This document shows positions 17,580 through 26,384 of a DNA stretch of 64,000 nucleotides, in pieces (the first letter of the stretch is position 1; each line of letters begins with the position of its first letter). Location: contig CAWJKM010000003.1 of the NCBI GenBank assembly GCA_963843525.1, positions 736,181 to 800,180 of the forward strand. The letters are read 5' to 3'. The notes beneath the pieces were generated by a model. It had not been told where the DNA came from. It searched no databases and was given only the letters and a program-made list of their open reading frames with translations. A program made the translations under genes and the position numbers. Origin of the DNA: DATJPR01 sp963843525. Lineage in GTDB: Bacteria; Bacteroidota; Ignavibacteria; UBA10030; UBA6906.

Positions 17580-19555
17580 GCCTCAAAACAGGGGCGAATA
17601 TTCTTCGCGCGCATCTCTCTCTCATCCGCGATCAGGAATTCGCCGCCCGCGTGCACCGCCATCTCACGGAACATTCTTCCAGTGCAGGTGCCGCGGTACG
17701 CGAGGTCGCAGAACAGTACGCCGAGACATTGCATCGGTCAGACAGTGTCTATCTCCAGGAGCGTGCCTCCGATATCCGGGACATCGCATCCCGGTTGCTC
17801 AGGGCCTTGTACGGTGAGCGTGCGGTTCGTGCCCCGGCGGCGCTCACATCGGAGGTCGTGTGCGTCGCCGAAAGTCTCACGCCGACGGAATTTCTTGGCC
17901 TCGAACGCCGGTATGTGAAAGGCCTTGTCCTGGAAAGGGGAGAAGCGACCTCGCACCTGGTGATCCTTGCGCGCGCAGGGGGGATCCCGTGTGTCACCGG
18001 AGTGAAGAATGCAGTCCATCGATGTACTGCCGGGCAGCCACTGATTGTCGATGCGCGGCGGGGACTGGTCTTTGGCGATCCCGCAGCAGCGGTGCGCGAT
18101 TTTTTCGCGACCGAGCAAAAATTATCCCAGCGGCGCGAAGCAAGCGCCGCGCGATGCGAAGGCACCGTGGGGACGAGCGCAGACGGGAAGAAACTCGAAG
18201 TCGGCGCCAACTGTAATTCAGTGGCGGATGCTGAAACCGCCCACCGCAACGGGGCCGACGGCATCGGGGTATTCCGGACAGAAATCGCCTTTGGGGCGAA
18301 TGACGAGCCGCCCGACGAACAAGCGCAGACGGATCTCTATACCTCGGTCCTGCAACATTCGGGCGGACAGCCGGTGATCTTCCGGACGTTCGACGTCGGC
18401 GGGGATAAACCTGTGCGCTGGCTCAGCCTCCCCGCGGAAGAAAACCCTTTCCTCGGCTATCGTGCCATTCGCATGTATGACGATTATCCCGGGCTCATCG
18501 AGGCACAGATCAAGGCCATTCTGCGCGCCGCCGTCCACGGCCCGGCAAGGATCATGCTGCCCATGATCGCTTCTCTCTCGGAGCTGCGCAGGTGGAAGGA
18601 AGAGGTCCGGCGCTGTTCCGCGTCGCTCACGGAAGCCGGCGTACCGCACAACGCCGGTGTTCCGGTCGGCATCATGGTGGAAATCCCGAGCGCGGCGCTC
18701 GCAATGGACCATCTCTGTGCGGAAGCGGAATTCTTCAGCATCGGTTCGAATGATCTCACGCAGTACCTCCTTGCAGTCGACAGGGGGAATGAACGGGTTG
18801 CCCATCTGTATGCCTCCTTCCATCCCGCCCTCCTCCGGATGTTTCGCATGGTTATCGAGGAAGCACACAAACACCGGCGCTGGGTCGGAATTTGCGGAGA
18901 GATGGCCGGAATCGATTTCGCGCTTCCCCTCTTCCTGGGGCTCGGGTTTGACGAGATCAGCGTCGTCCCTGCCCTGGTCCCGAAATTGAAAGGAATGCTC
19001 CGCCGGTACAGGAGCGCAAGTTGTGCCGAAGTTGCACGCGCTTCGCTTGACGCAGAAACGCCGGAACAGGTCGAAACGCTTCTCAGGGGATTTCTTGCGC
19101 GGCCGGGAGTCCTCCCGCTCATCGACGAGGACCTTATCAGGCTCGATTCGCCGGCCGAATCGAAAGCCGAAGTCATCCGCGAGCTCCTCGGAATGCTCGA
19201 AGCCGAGGGACGGGTGACAGACCTCGATGCCGTGGACGAGGCCGTCTGGCAACGGGAAGATTCGTTCCCCACTGGAATGGAATATGCGATCGCCCTCCCG
19301 CACTGTAAATCTCCGCATGTCCTGACCCCGTCCGTCGCCATCGCCCGCCTGCAACAGCCGGTCCAGTGGAGTGACGGGGACACGGCGGTGTCCACCGTTA
19401 TTCTCATCGCCGTTCCGCAGGACAGTGCGACAGAGATCCACCTGAAGATCATCGCCTCTCTGGCCAGAAGCCTGATGCATGAAGAATTTCGTGCCGCCCT
19501 GTTCGATGCCCCCACGCGCGAGGGGCTTGTCGGGCTGATTATGAGCAGAACTTGA
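17576..19555 (+). CDS. ptsI: PTS enzyme I with C-terminal fructose-type EIIA domain (second piece of frameshifted protein)
   Basis: A 659-residue frame holding most of enzyme I and an EIIA domain. EI motifs: GEATSHLVILARAGGIPCVTGV with the phospho-His, NGADGIGVFRTE, FRTFDVGGDKP, the PEP site GIMVEIPSAALAMD and IGSNDLTQYLLAVDR, and the catalytic Cys in GICGEMAG. The last about 140 residues are a fructose/nitrogen-type EIIA with GMEYAIALPHCKS containing the phospho-His. Homology starts upstream of this ATG in the same frame (from about 17471), so the apparent start is not the real N-terminus. Domain order HPr-EI-EIIA differs from the EIIA-HPr FruB arrangement of enterobacteria. Confidence 0.9.
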   Translation: MSLKTGANILRAHLSLIRDQEFAARVHRHLTEHSSSAGAAVREVAEQYAETLHRSDSVYLQERASDIRDIASRLLRALYGERAVRAPAALTSEVVCVAESLTPTEFLGLERRYVKGLVLERGEATSHLVILARAGGIPCVTGVKNAVHRCTAGQPLIVDARRGLVFGDPAAAVRDFFATEQKLSQRREASAARCEGTVGTSADGKKLEVGANCNSVADAETAHRNGADGIGVFRTEIAFGANDEPPDEQAQTDLYTSVLQHSGGQPVIFRTFDVGGDKPVRWLSLPAEENPFLGYRAIRMYDDYPGLIEAQIKAILRAAVHGPARIMLPMIASLSELRRWKEEVRRCSASLTEAGVPHNAGVPVGIMVEIPSAALAMDHLCAEAEFFSIGSNDLTQYLLAVDRGNERVAHLYASFHPALLRMFRMVIEEAHKHRRWVGICGEMAGIDFALPLFLGLGFDEISVVPALVPKLKGMLRRYRSASCAEVARASLDAETPEQVETLLRGFLARPGVLPLIDEDLIRLDSPAESKAEVIRELLGMLEAEGRVTDLDAVDEAVWQREDSFPTGMEYAIALPHCKSPHVLTPSVAIARLQQPVQWSDGDTAVSTVILIAVPQDSATEIHLKIIASLARSLMHEEFRAALFDAPTREGLVGLIMSRT

Positions 19556-19740
19556 AGCAGTATGCAGTACACAGTAAGCAGTAGGCAGAAGGCGGTAGGC
19601 AAATAGATCAACCATGGGGACCTTGGACTCCAGAGCCCTGCAACCTCTCCCGCGTTTGCTGCCTAACATCTTTCTGCACTACTGCCTACTGCCTACTGCC
19701 TACTTTCTATTCATTATCCCATCTCTCGGAGTCTTCTTTC
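19553..19740. repeat. CAGTAGGCAG / CTGCCTACTGCC repeat block
   Basis: Units of GCAGTAGGCAG at 19555-19605 and the complementary CTGCCTACTGCCTACTGCC at 19682-19707 flank about 75 bp. The two orientations could pair into a long imperfect hairpin. Part of the window-wide repeat family. Confidence 0.75.
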
Positions 19741-20856
19741 GTGGACTACAGTAAAGACGCCAGAACCGTCATGACCCTCGACGCCGGAGGGACGAATTTT
19801 GTGTTTTCGGCGATCCAGGGCAATGAAGAGGTCACGGAAGAGATCACCCTCCCGTCGCACGCCGACAATCTTGACCGGTGCATCGCGTCGATGGTGGAAG
19901 GATTCACCGCGATTCGTGCGAAGCTCTCCCGTCCTCCCGTTGCCATCAGCTTTGCATTCCCGGGGCCCGCTGATTACCCGAATGGCATCATCGGCGATCT
20001 CGGCAATCTCCCGGCATTCAGGGGCGGTGTGGCGCTGGGACCGCTTTTGTCGGAAACGTTCCATCTCCCCGTGTTCATCAACAACGACGGAGACCTCTAC
20101 GCATTCGGAGAGGGAATTGCCGGCTTTCTGCCCCAGGTCAACCGGCTGCTGGAAAATGCCGGAAGTCCTAAACGCTACAAGAATCTTCTGGGACTGACGC
20201 TCGGCACAGGGTTCGGCGCAGGGATCGTGCGCGATGGAACGCTCTTCCTTGGCGACAACTCGATCGCCGGTGAGATCTGGCTGCTCCGGAACAAGCTCGT
20301 GCCGCAAATGAATATTGAGGAACACGCCAGCATTCGCGGCGTGCGGAGAATCTACGCCCGGGAGGCAGGGATCCCGGCGGATGAGGCGCCGACACCGAAA
20401 GAGATCTTCGACATCTGCAAGGGCTCGGCGAAAGGGAACGCGAACGCTGCTATGGAAGCCTTTCGCGAGATGGGTGAAGCGGTCGGCGACGCCATCGCGA
20501 ATGCCATTACGCTCATCGACGGTCTTGTCGTCATCGGCGGCGGACTCGCCGGCGCGGCGGAGATCTTCCTGCCCTTCGTGGTGAACGAGATGAACGGCAT
20601 GTACACCAAACCGGATGGCTCGACCTTCCGCCGGCTGGTGGCCAACGTGTACAACCTGGAAAACAGGAACGAGCTGGAGAGGTTTGTGAAAGGCTCGACA
20701 AAGGAAATCACCGTCTACGGATCCGATCGGAAAGTCCGCTATGATCCTGAAATGCGGATCGGGATCGGCATCTCGAAGTTGGGGACGAGCAAGGCGATTT
20801 CCATCGGCGCGTATGCTTTTGCATTGCAGTCGCTGGACGCCCGGCGCCAGGATTAG
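19741..20856 (+). CDS. ROK-family sugar kinase
   Basis: A 371-residue ROK protein, probably a hexokinase-type enzyme. The ATP site motif LDAGGTNFVFSAI opens the protein, FAFPGPADYPNG and INNDGDLYAFGE form the sugar/catalytic region with the catalytic Asp in NNDGD, and LTLGTGFGAGIV and VVIGGGLAGA are the second ATP motifs. The CxCGxxGCxE zinc motif of classical ROK proteins is absent; this is a known FCB-group variant. The start is GTG at 19741 with GGAG upstream. Position after the PTS genes suggests sugar phosphorylation, but the substrate is unknown. Confidence 0.88.
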   Translation: MDYSKDARTVMTLDAGGTNFVFSAIQGNEEVTEEITLPSHADNLDRCIASMVEGFTAIRAKLSRPPVAISFAFPGPADYPNGIIGDLGNLPAFRGGVALGPLLSETFHLPVFINNDGDLYAFGEGIAGFLPQVNRLLENAGSPKRYKNLLGLTLGTGFGAGIVRDGTLFLGDNSIAGEIWLLRNKLVPQMNIEEHASIRGVRRIYAREAGIPADEAPTPKEIFDICKGSAKGNANAAMEAFREMGEAVGDAIANAITLIDGLVVIGGGLAGAAEIFLPFVVNEMNGMYTKPDGSTFRRLVANVYNLENRNELERFVKGSTKEITVYGSDRKVRYDPEMRIGIGISKLGTSKAISIGAYAFALQSLDARRQD

Positions 20857-20933
20857 AAAAGGGGGACGCCACCCGGCGCGGACATGAGTCTGCGACTCGA
20901 ACGATGCTCCGGAAGCTCCTGGAGGATTCTCCC

Positions 20934-21623
20934 ATGGCTCAACGATCGATACCGAACGGAGAAATTGCAGCCGTTCTTCGCGAGATTGCCGATCTTCTGG
21001 AGGCGAAGGGAGAGAACGCTTTCAGAGTTCGAAGCTACCGGACTGCTGCCGCTTCTGTCGAGGGCACGAAAAGCCCGGTTGATGGGATTGCCCGGGAGAA
21101 GGGTGTTGCGGGTCTTCAGGGGCTCGATGGCGTGGGGGAGAAGATCGCCGGCCTTATAGAAGAGTACGTGCAGAAAGGAGAGGTGGAACTCCTGAAATCG
21201 TTGGAGAAGGATCTTCCCAAGGAGAAGCGACCGGATGGACAGAAAAAACCGCCGCCGAAGCATGACTTCGCGGTGAAGGCGGATGTTCCCGTGGAGCTGA
21301 TCCTTTCCATAGATGCCGAGTATCGCGACAAGGCGCGCGCCGGGCAACTGAAGAAGATTGCACCACGGCTGCAGAATCCGGAAAAGAAAGCCTGGCTTCC
21401 GGTCATGGCAAAGGAAAGCAAAGGGTTTAAGTTCACGGTGATGTTCTCCAATACAGCCACTGCCCATCAACTGGAAAAAACAAACGACTGGGTCGTGGTG
21501 TATAGTGCAAAGGGGAAAGGTGAGGACCAATGCACGGTCGTTACGGAGCACCGTGGCACCCTCAAGGGGAAAAGGGTGATCCGCGGGAGGGAAAAAGAAT
21601 GTGCAGCGTTCTATAAGATATGA
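20934..21623 (+). CDS. Helix-hairpin-helix DNA-binding protein (Pol beta N-terminal domain-like)
   Basis: A 229-residue protein. Residues 1-85 resemble the 8-kDa DNA-binding domain of polymerase beta/PolX: NGEIAAVLREIADLLEAKGE, FRVRSYRTAAASVEG, and the hairpin GLDGVGEKIAGLIEEYV. A Lys/Pro-rich linker (PKEKRPDGQKKPPPKHD) leads to a C-terminal domain of unknown fold. There is no polymerase palm domain, so it is not PolX itself. GGAGG precedes the ATG at 20934; the frame opens at 20904 but that start lacks a site. A DNA-repair or nucleoid role is possible but unproven. Confidence 0.75.
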   Translation: MAQRSIPNGEIAAVLREIADLLEAKGENAFRVRSYRTAAASVEGTKSPVDGIAREKGVAGLQGLDGVGEKIAGLIEEYVQKGEVELLKSLEKDLPKEKRPDGQKKPPPKHDFAVKADVPVELILSIDAEYRDKARAGQLKKIAPRLQNPEKKAWLPVMAKESKGFKFTVMFSNTATAHQLEKTNDWVVVYSAKGKGEDQCTVVTEHRGTLKGKRVIRGREKECAAFYKI

Positions 21624-21659
21624 AGAAAAGGCAGAAGAGATAATCGCGGGAAAAGATCA

Positions 21660-22011
21660 ATTGACAATAGTCGATGGACAATAGTCGATAGTCAACCGGC
21701 AAAAGAACCACGACGGTTGTCACAAACCTCATGCTTTGTCTTCACCCAAATCTAAACTCTAAACTCTAAAATCTAAAATCCGGACAGGGTGTGTAACCTG
21801 GCCATTCGACACACCCCTTCGGTTCCCCTCTCCGAGGGGAATGTTTATGTCTATGGTGAATGGTGCAACTCGGTTGTCACCGACGGCGACCGCGCCCCCA
21901 TCCAAATCTAAACTCTAAACTTTAAAATCTAAAATCCGGACTCCCCTCTCGAGAGGGGAATGTTTATTTCCGTGGCGGATAGTGCAGCGCTGTTGTCACC
22001 GATCGCGACCT
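21660..22011. repeat. Two copies of a composite intergenic element plus flanking repeats
   Basis: This 519-bp gap holds no gene. Two copies of a composite element lie at about 21821-21905 and 21904-22011: TCTAAACTCTAAA modules, a CCCCTCTCGAGAGGGG palindrome (perfect in the second copy), AATGTTTAT, and a tail GGTTGTCACCGACGGCGACC. The same modules occur reversed near 38300, 55500 and 57640. GACAATAGTCGATGGACAATAG units lie at 21662-21694. Confidence 0.85.
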
Positions 22012-22142
22012 TTCTTTTCGAGCGGATTTGACTTTCGTCTCCGTGAGAGGTAAGTTTCATACGATTGTTGTCCCGTTCTCTCAATGCCCCTTTCTCTTTC
22101 TCAGGAGTAAGGGGCGTTGTTGCTTTTTCGAAAGGACGAATT

Positions 22143-22511
22143 ATGCGTCTCCTCACCGTAGTGCTCGTCGCTTTCACGCTCCTCTCCTGCCATCGAGATC
22201 AAGCCGTCAGCTACAAGGAGCAGATCCAGCCGATCCTCAACGCCCACTGTGTTCGTTGCCATGGAGGCGATCACCCGAGCGGCAAAATCGACCTGACTTC
22301 CTACGCGAATCTGATGACTACCCGCGCAAAGGTTTCCGGCCGGCAACCACTCATTGAGCCGGGAAGTCCGAGCGCGAGCCGGCTGTATGTCCTCTGTGCA
22401 ACCACCCAATCGCATTTCCGGATGCCACCCGATACGTCAGGAGTCACTCCTCTGCCGACGGAAGAACTGAAGGTGTTGATGCGGTGGATTTCGCAGGGAG
22501 CGAAGGAGTGA
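22143..22511 (+). CDS. Small c-type cytochrome-like lipoprotein
   Basis: A 122-residue exported protein. The N-terminus MRLLTVVLVAFTLLSC is a lipoprotein signal with the lipobox Cys, and NAHCVRCHGG gives one CxxCH haem-attachment site. MPP near the C-terminus offers a Met ligand candidate and TEELKVLMRWISQGA is the usual closing helix of planctomycete-type single-haem domains. AAAGGA precedes the ATG. It is probably an electron carrier anchored outside the cytoplasmic membrane; no obvious redox partner lies next to it. Confidence 0.85.
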   Translation: MRLLTVVLVAFTLLSCHRDQAVSYKEQIQPILNAHCVRCHGGDHPSGKIDLTSYANLMTTRAKVSGRQPLIEPGSPSASRLYVLCATTQSHFRMPPDTSGVTPLPTEELKVLMRWISQGAKE

Positions 22512-22740
22512 AGGGGGGGAGAGAGGGAAGGGGAGAAGGGGGGAAAGGGAGAGGGAGAGGGGGAGAAGGGGAGAAGGGGAGAAGGGGAGACTCGGGGACT
22601 GGGAGACTCGGAGACGAGAAGCAGCTTTCTGCCTACTGCTTACTGCCTACTGTTTTCTTCCTACTTCCTTCTTCTTACTTCTTACTCTCAGCTCTTTTCT
22701 ATCCCACTGTCAACTGTCAACTGTCTACTGTTAACTGTCT
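22510..22740. repeat. G-rich purine tract and CTGCCTACTGC repeats
   Basis: 22510-22589 is 80 bases of pure purine with runs of four to six G, able in principle to form a G-quadruplex on the plus strand. It is followed by GACTGGGAGACTCGGAGACG units and CTGCCTACTGCTTACTGCC / CTTCTTACTTCTTACTC units. The gap between the convergent genes contains nothing else. Confidence 0.8.
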
Positions 22741-22746
22741 TTGGGG

Positions 22747-24039
22747 CTAGGAGACGGGGATATCTATGGTCACGGTTGTTCCCTTGCCAACCTCGCTCTC
22801 GAGTGTCAGTCGCCCGCCGTGCTCGGCGATGATTTGATGGGTGATGGGGAGTCCGAGGCCGGTGCCATCCTTCTTCGTCGTGAAGTAAAGATTGAACACC
22901 TTCTCGGTCTCTGAGACAGGGATTCCCCGTCCGGTATCTGCAATTTGCATCCTCACCACCGGCCCATCAATACTCCCTTTGAGTGCGATCCTTCCGCCCG
23001 GCGGGGTCGCGTCCAGAGCGTTCTGAAGAAGATTCAGCAGCGCCTGCGTCATGTGGTCGCGGTCCAGCAACACCGTTCCTTTTTTCTCCACCGATACGCT
23101 GAACGCCACACTTTTTCCCGAAGCCTGCCCCTCAAAGAGCGCCGCGACATGGCTGAAAAGTTCGTCGAGCGGGATGGGCTGTCTGTCAAGCCTGGGCGGA
23201 CGCGCGAAGGAAAGGAACTGCCGGATGATCAGATTCACGCGGCGGACTTCATCCTGGAGCACACCGGTCAGGCTGCGGTACTCCCGGATCCCCTTGCGTG
23301 GAGAAAACTCCTTCCGGAACCGCTGTGCAATCATGGCGATGGCATTGAGCGGATTGCGGATCTCGTGCGCCACGCCGGCAGCCAGTTCTCCCATGGCGGT
23401 GACTTTGTCCTTCCGCTGGATCTCACGTTCCAGGTGGCGCGACGCCGTCAGGTCGCGAAGGACCACCGTCCGCCCCTCGATCACTCCCCCTGCCGACCTG
23501 GATGTGGACAGGGAGGAGGCGATGATCCTCTGCCTCCCATCGGACAGGGTGAGAACGTGCTCTGCACCCCCGTCTTCTCCCGCGAAGAATCCGGCAAGAG
23601 CGCTACCGTTTTTCCCGAGCATTTCCAGCGAATGTCCCTCCACCTCCTCACGGCGTGCGCCGACCATCTCCTCTGCGCTGGCGTTGTAGATGGTGACAAC
23701 CTTGTCCGAATTCACCGTGACCACGCCTTCCCGCATGTGCGCAAGGATGTTTCCCGTGAAGGACTTGATGGATGTGTATTCTTTTTCGATGGCCAGATAG
23801 CTCTGCTGCGATAAGAGGAAAAAGAACGTCAGCCCTCCCAGGAAAACCACGACAAGGGAGATCATGGCCAGCCGCCGGAAGAGGCGTGCTTCGGCACTCC
23901 GGACTTCATCCATCGCGAGGCCGATCCGTAAGACCCCGATCTGACGGCCGTCGGGAGCAAAGGGCTGGATCACCTCGAACACCTCCTGCCCTCCGTATTC
24001 GCTGACGCGGGTCAATGCGGAGTCGAGTGCAATCGGCAT
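22747..24039 (-). CDS. NtrB-like histidine kinase, C-terminal piece (PAS-HisKA-HATPase) of a frameshifted gene
   Basis: A 430-residue frame with the end of the extracytoplasmic sensor region, one membrane helix (LAMISLVVVFLGGLTFFFLL), a PAS domain (GVVTVNSDKVVTIYNASAEEMVG), the phospho-His box ELAAGVAHEIRNPLNAI and an ATPase domain with NLLQNALDATPPGG, DTGRGIP and GTGLGLPI. The apparent ATG at 24039 interrupts the sensor domain: the other frame encodes the first half, and one base fewer near 24040-24042 joins them as SMAGDALIDMPIALDSAL. It is the likely partner of the NtrC-type regulator at 27130-28494. Confidence 0.9.
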   Translation of the reverse strand: MPIALDSALTRVSEYGGQEVFEVIQPFAPDGRQIGVLRIGLAMDEVRSAEARLFRRLAMISLVVVFLGGLTFFFLLSQQSYLAIEKEYTSIKSFTGNILAHMREGVVTVNSDKVVTIYNASAEEMVGARREEVEGHSLEMLGKNGSALAGFFAGEDGGAEHVLTLSDGRQRIIASSLSTSRSAGGVIEGRTVVLRDLTASRHLEREIQRKDKVTAMGELAAGVAHEIRNPLNAIAMIAQRFRKEFSPRKGIREYRSLTGVLQDEVRRVNLIIRQFLSFARPPRLDRQPIPLDELFSHVAALFEGQASGKSVAFSVSVEKKGTVLLDRDHMTQALLNLLQNALDATPPGGRIALKGSIDGPVVRMQIADTGRGIPVSETEKVFNLYFTTKKDGTGLGLPITHQIIAEHGGRLTLESEVGKGTTVTIDIPVS

Positions 24040-24772
24040 GTTCGATCAGTGCATCGCCTGCCATCGAATTCATTTCCGCCACCCCCTTGCTTGCGGCGAT
24101 AATGCCCTGCTGGTCCTGCAGGACGAGGTAGGCAATCCCGGGGTTGTCCCCGATATCCTGCAGAAGACGGCCGATCCCGAGCTTCCTGCGGAAATTGATG
24201 AGGTCGTCCGCGTCGAGATTGACAACGATCGCTCCGCCCCGGGGATCCGTCCGCCGTATCGCAACGGCATAGCGTTGTCCTTCTTCGAACCGCGCTTCTT
24301 TCAACCCGATGATCAAACGGTCCGTTTCGCCCCGGAGAATGGGCTGTAGCATGCCGGCAGGGGAACTCTTTGCGGAGAGGGTGTCGTGTCCGGGGAAAAC
24401 CTCGTGGCTGGAGAGGATCTTCACTCCGTGCCGGTTGAAAATATTGACCCGGAACAAATTATTCGCACGCGCGACCGATTCCAGGCCGGCATTGGTACGA
24501 AGAAGTCCCGCGCTGTCCAGATATGCGATGAAGTACGCATTGTTGAGCAGGCGTTCGGTGAGTACTTCCTCCATCTGTTCGGTGGCAAGGATGTTGTTCG
24601 CCCCGCTCTGCCCGATCGTTGAAGCCAGAGACCGCGCATGTTCGGAGAGCACATGATAGAGCTCATCCCTGGTCTGCCGGAGTTCGATTGTCGCCGTGCC
24701 GAACATCAGCACCGCAACAGCAAGCACCGCAAACAGAAGGAGTCGAGGTTGGATATGGACGCGAAAGTTCAT
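23906..24772 (-). CDS. NtrB-like histidine kinase, N-terminal sensor piece (frameshifted)
   Basis: From the ATG at 24772 (MNFRVHIQPRLLLFAVLAVAVLMFG) it encodes a cytoplasmic stub, the first membrane helix and about 215 residues of a periplasmic sensor domain. Homologous sequence stops near 24040, where the frame runs off into a non-conserved tail to 23906. Together with the 22747-24039 piece it would be one kinase of roughly 675 residues with a sensor domain between two membrane helices. The sequence just before the start, GTAGGAAGAAAGCGG, comes from the dispersed repeat family and may supply the ribosome-binding site. Confidence 0.85.
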   Translation of the reverse strand: MNFRVHIQPRLLLFAVLAVAVLMFGTATIELRQTRDELYHVLSEHARSLASTIGQSGANNILATEQMEEVLTERLLNNAYFIAYLDSAGLLRTNAGLESVARANNLFRVNIFNRHGVKILSSHEVFPGHDTLSAKSSPAGMLQPILRGETDRLIIGLKEARFEEGQRYAVAIRRTDPRGGAIVVNLDADDLINFRRKLGIGRLLQDIGDNPGIAYLVLQDQQGIIAASKGVAEMNSMAGDALIEHADCTRLRIDPRQRIRRAGGVRGDPALCSRRPSDRGLTDRPRDG

Positions 24773-24830
24773 CCGCTTTCTTCCTACTTCCTTCTTCCTA
24801 CTTCTTACTCCCCGTTCTACCAGTTTCAAT
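24773..24830. repeat. TTCCTACTTCTTACT repeat at kinase start
   Basis: CTTCCTACTTCCTTCTTCC units (plus strand) abut the kinase start codon at 24772. On the coding strand they read as AGGAAG-rich sequence. Confidence 0.7.
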
Positions 24831-24869
24831 GTAGCATCTTTTCCTCTCTCCGCCAACCTCAGACTTTCC

Positions 24870-25994
24870 TCAGTAGGCGAAAGAGACTCTTGCTGAAAGC
24901 GCTTGGTTCCTGTAGGTATACAGCGGATCGTTAGAGGAGTTCACAATATACTCGTAGAGGAGCGACAGGGTGGTGCCGCCAAGAGGAAGGTCGATGATCG
25001 CTTCGAGGGAGAATGCCGTCCGCTCGTCGATGCGTTGCAGTGCAAGCACCGTGATGCCGTCCATGGCAAGCGCCGGGCGGAGCGTATACAGCCTGCGTTG
25101 ATACGAAGCCGCAGCCTGGAGGCGCACATCGTCGCCTGCAATCTGCGTCAGTCCGAGATTGAACAGGGGCCCGTCGTAGCCGTACCGGTCGTCGAAGAGT
25201 TCATCGTCGGAAACGGTGCCCTCGCCGAAGCTCACATACCGCGACTCCTTGGCGAGGCTCCCCTGGTACTGTCCGAGGAGGCTGATTCCTGTTTTGCCGG
25301 TGATTCCCTGTGCGATCTTCAACGACCCGACGAGTTGCGAGACGCCCGGCGAAGAAAGGCTCGACGAGTGCCTGCCGCTGCCGGAAGTCCGGAGTCCGGA
25401 GGAATCGGCTGTGATGTACGTCTTGATGCCGTATTCCACCCGGGCGATGAATGTCGTGCGGGTGCTCCACGTGGTTCCTCCCTGCAGGGCCAGGGTATGT
25501 TCCGCGTAGTTGAGACTCTCGAGAGAAGGGAATGTCGCAAGACGGAAGGTATAGGCTTCTTTTATCGTCCACGAGTCTCCGACATATTCTCTCCCGCCGA
25601 GCGAGGCGGCGAACTGACGATGGTCAAAGAGCGTATACTCGTCGCGGTTGTTGCGCACGCCGTACTGTGCCGTCGCCTCGAGGAGATTCCCGCCCTCCGC
25701 GTCCAGAAGCGTTTGCGCACGGACTGTCCCCATCAACGAGTAGAACGTCCGCGATGGTGCGAGGGCAAAGTAGTTCAAGGCACCGGCCGCTGTCGCATCG
25801 ACAAGCGACATGTCCCCCTCCCAGAGATGGCCGGCGTTGAGGGTTGCCTCGGAAATCCTGTCGGCGATCTGATAACTATTATTGAACGTATTATCGTCGA
25901 GCATCGTGCCAAACGCACTCTCGAGATGCCATTGGCTGAAGGCCAGTGCAGGGATAAGCATCGCGGCCGGGATCAACAGGGTCCGGGCGTTCAT
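24870..25994 (-). CDS. Putative outer-membrane beta-barrel protein
   Basis: A 374-residue exported protein with a signal peptide (MNARTLLIPAAMLIPALAFSQ). The rest alternates polar and hydrophobic residues in many short strands (for example TTLSLLYEYIVNSS, LSARVSFAY) and ends in Phe-Ala-Tyr, the aromatic end expected for BAM-assembled barrels. I do not recognise a family. Its ATG overlaps the TGA of the upstream gene as ATGA, so the two are translationally coupled. It lies between the Ca-binding-like proteins and the sensor kinase and probably belongs to the sigma54-type operon. Confidence 0.78.
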   Translation of the reverse strand: MNARTLLIPAAMLIPALAFSQWHLESAFGTMLDDNTFNNSYQIADRISEATLNAGHLWEGDMSLVDATAAGALNYFALAPSRTFYSLMGTVRAQTLLDAEGGNLLEATAQYGVRNNRDEYTLFDHRQFAASLGGREYVGDSWTIKEAYTFRLATFPSLESLNYAEHTLALQGGTTWSTRTTFIARVEYGIKTYITADSSGLRTSGSGRHSSSLSSPGVSQLVGSLKIAQGITGKTGISLLGQYQGSLAKESRYVSFGEGTVSDDELFDDRYGYDGPLFNLGLTQIAGDDVRLQAAASYQRRLYTLRPALAMDGITVLALQRIDERTAFSLEAIIDLPLGGTTLSLLYEYIVNSSNDPLYTYRNQALSARVSFAY

Positions 25995-26320
25995 TGCTTT
26001 CCTCCCCGCCGGTTGCCCTGTTGCTTGGGAGCCCCGGGTTGGCCGGATTTTTCCTGACCGCGGCGGAAACCCAGACCGCTTGCCCGGCTGTCGCAGATTC
26101 CATCCCCGTCCATGTCGATGAACCGGTCTTTCCCATGCTGCTTCCGGAGTCCTTTTCCCTGGGCCTTGTCTGCAATCCCGTCGCCGTCCTCATCAATGAA
26201 TATCCGGCCTCCGCGTCTGCCGGCTGTGTCTGATGCGACTGAGTCCTGCACCGACTGCGCCATCACGGGGCTGGCACCGAGGAGCAGGAGAAAGGCGAGG
26301 GTGGTGAGTATTTTCTGCAT
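25991..26320 (-). CDS. Small secreted protein with two DxDxDG calcium-binding-like repeats
   Basis: A 109-residue protein with a signal peptide (MQKILTTLAFLLLLGASPVMAQ) and two acidic loops, IDEDGDGIADKAQGKG and IDMDGDGICDSRASG, that match calcium-binding DxDxDG loops of the EF-hand/thrombospondin type-3 kind. The tail is rich in Gly, Gln and basic residues (KQQGNRRGGKQ). AGGAG precedes the ATG at 26320. It overlaps the barrel gene by four bases and is followed upstream by a related small protein, pointing to a cell-surface assembly under one regulator. Confidence 0.8.
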   Translation of the reverse strand: MQKILTTLAFLLLLGASPVMAQSVQDSVASDTAGRRGGRIFIDEDGDGIADKAQGKGLRKQHGKDRFIDMDGDGICDSRASGLGFRRGQEKSGQPGAPKQQGNRRGGKQ

Positions 26321-26384
26321 GACGTTCTCCTGAAGAAAGTGGGACCGGGACCAGTGCACGACCGGCCCCGATCCCCCCAAGAAG

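Noticed and set aside
18218..19669. 483-codon open frame on the minus strand opposite enzyme I
   Set aside because: Shadow frame; its N-terminus is made of intergenic repeat sequence.
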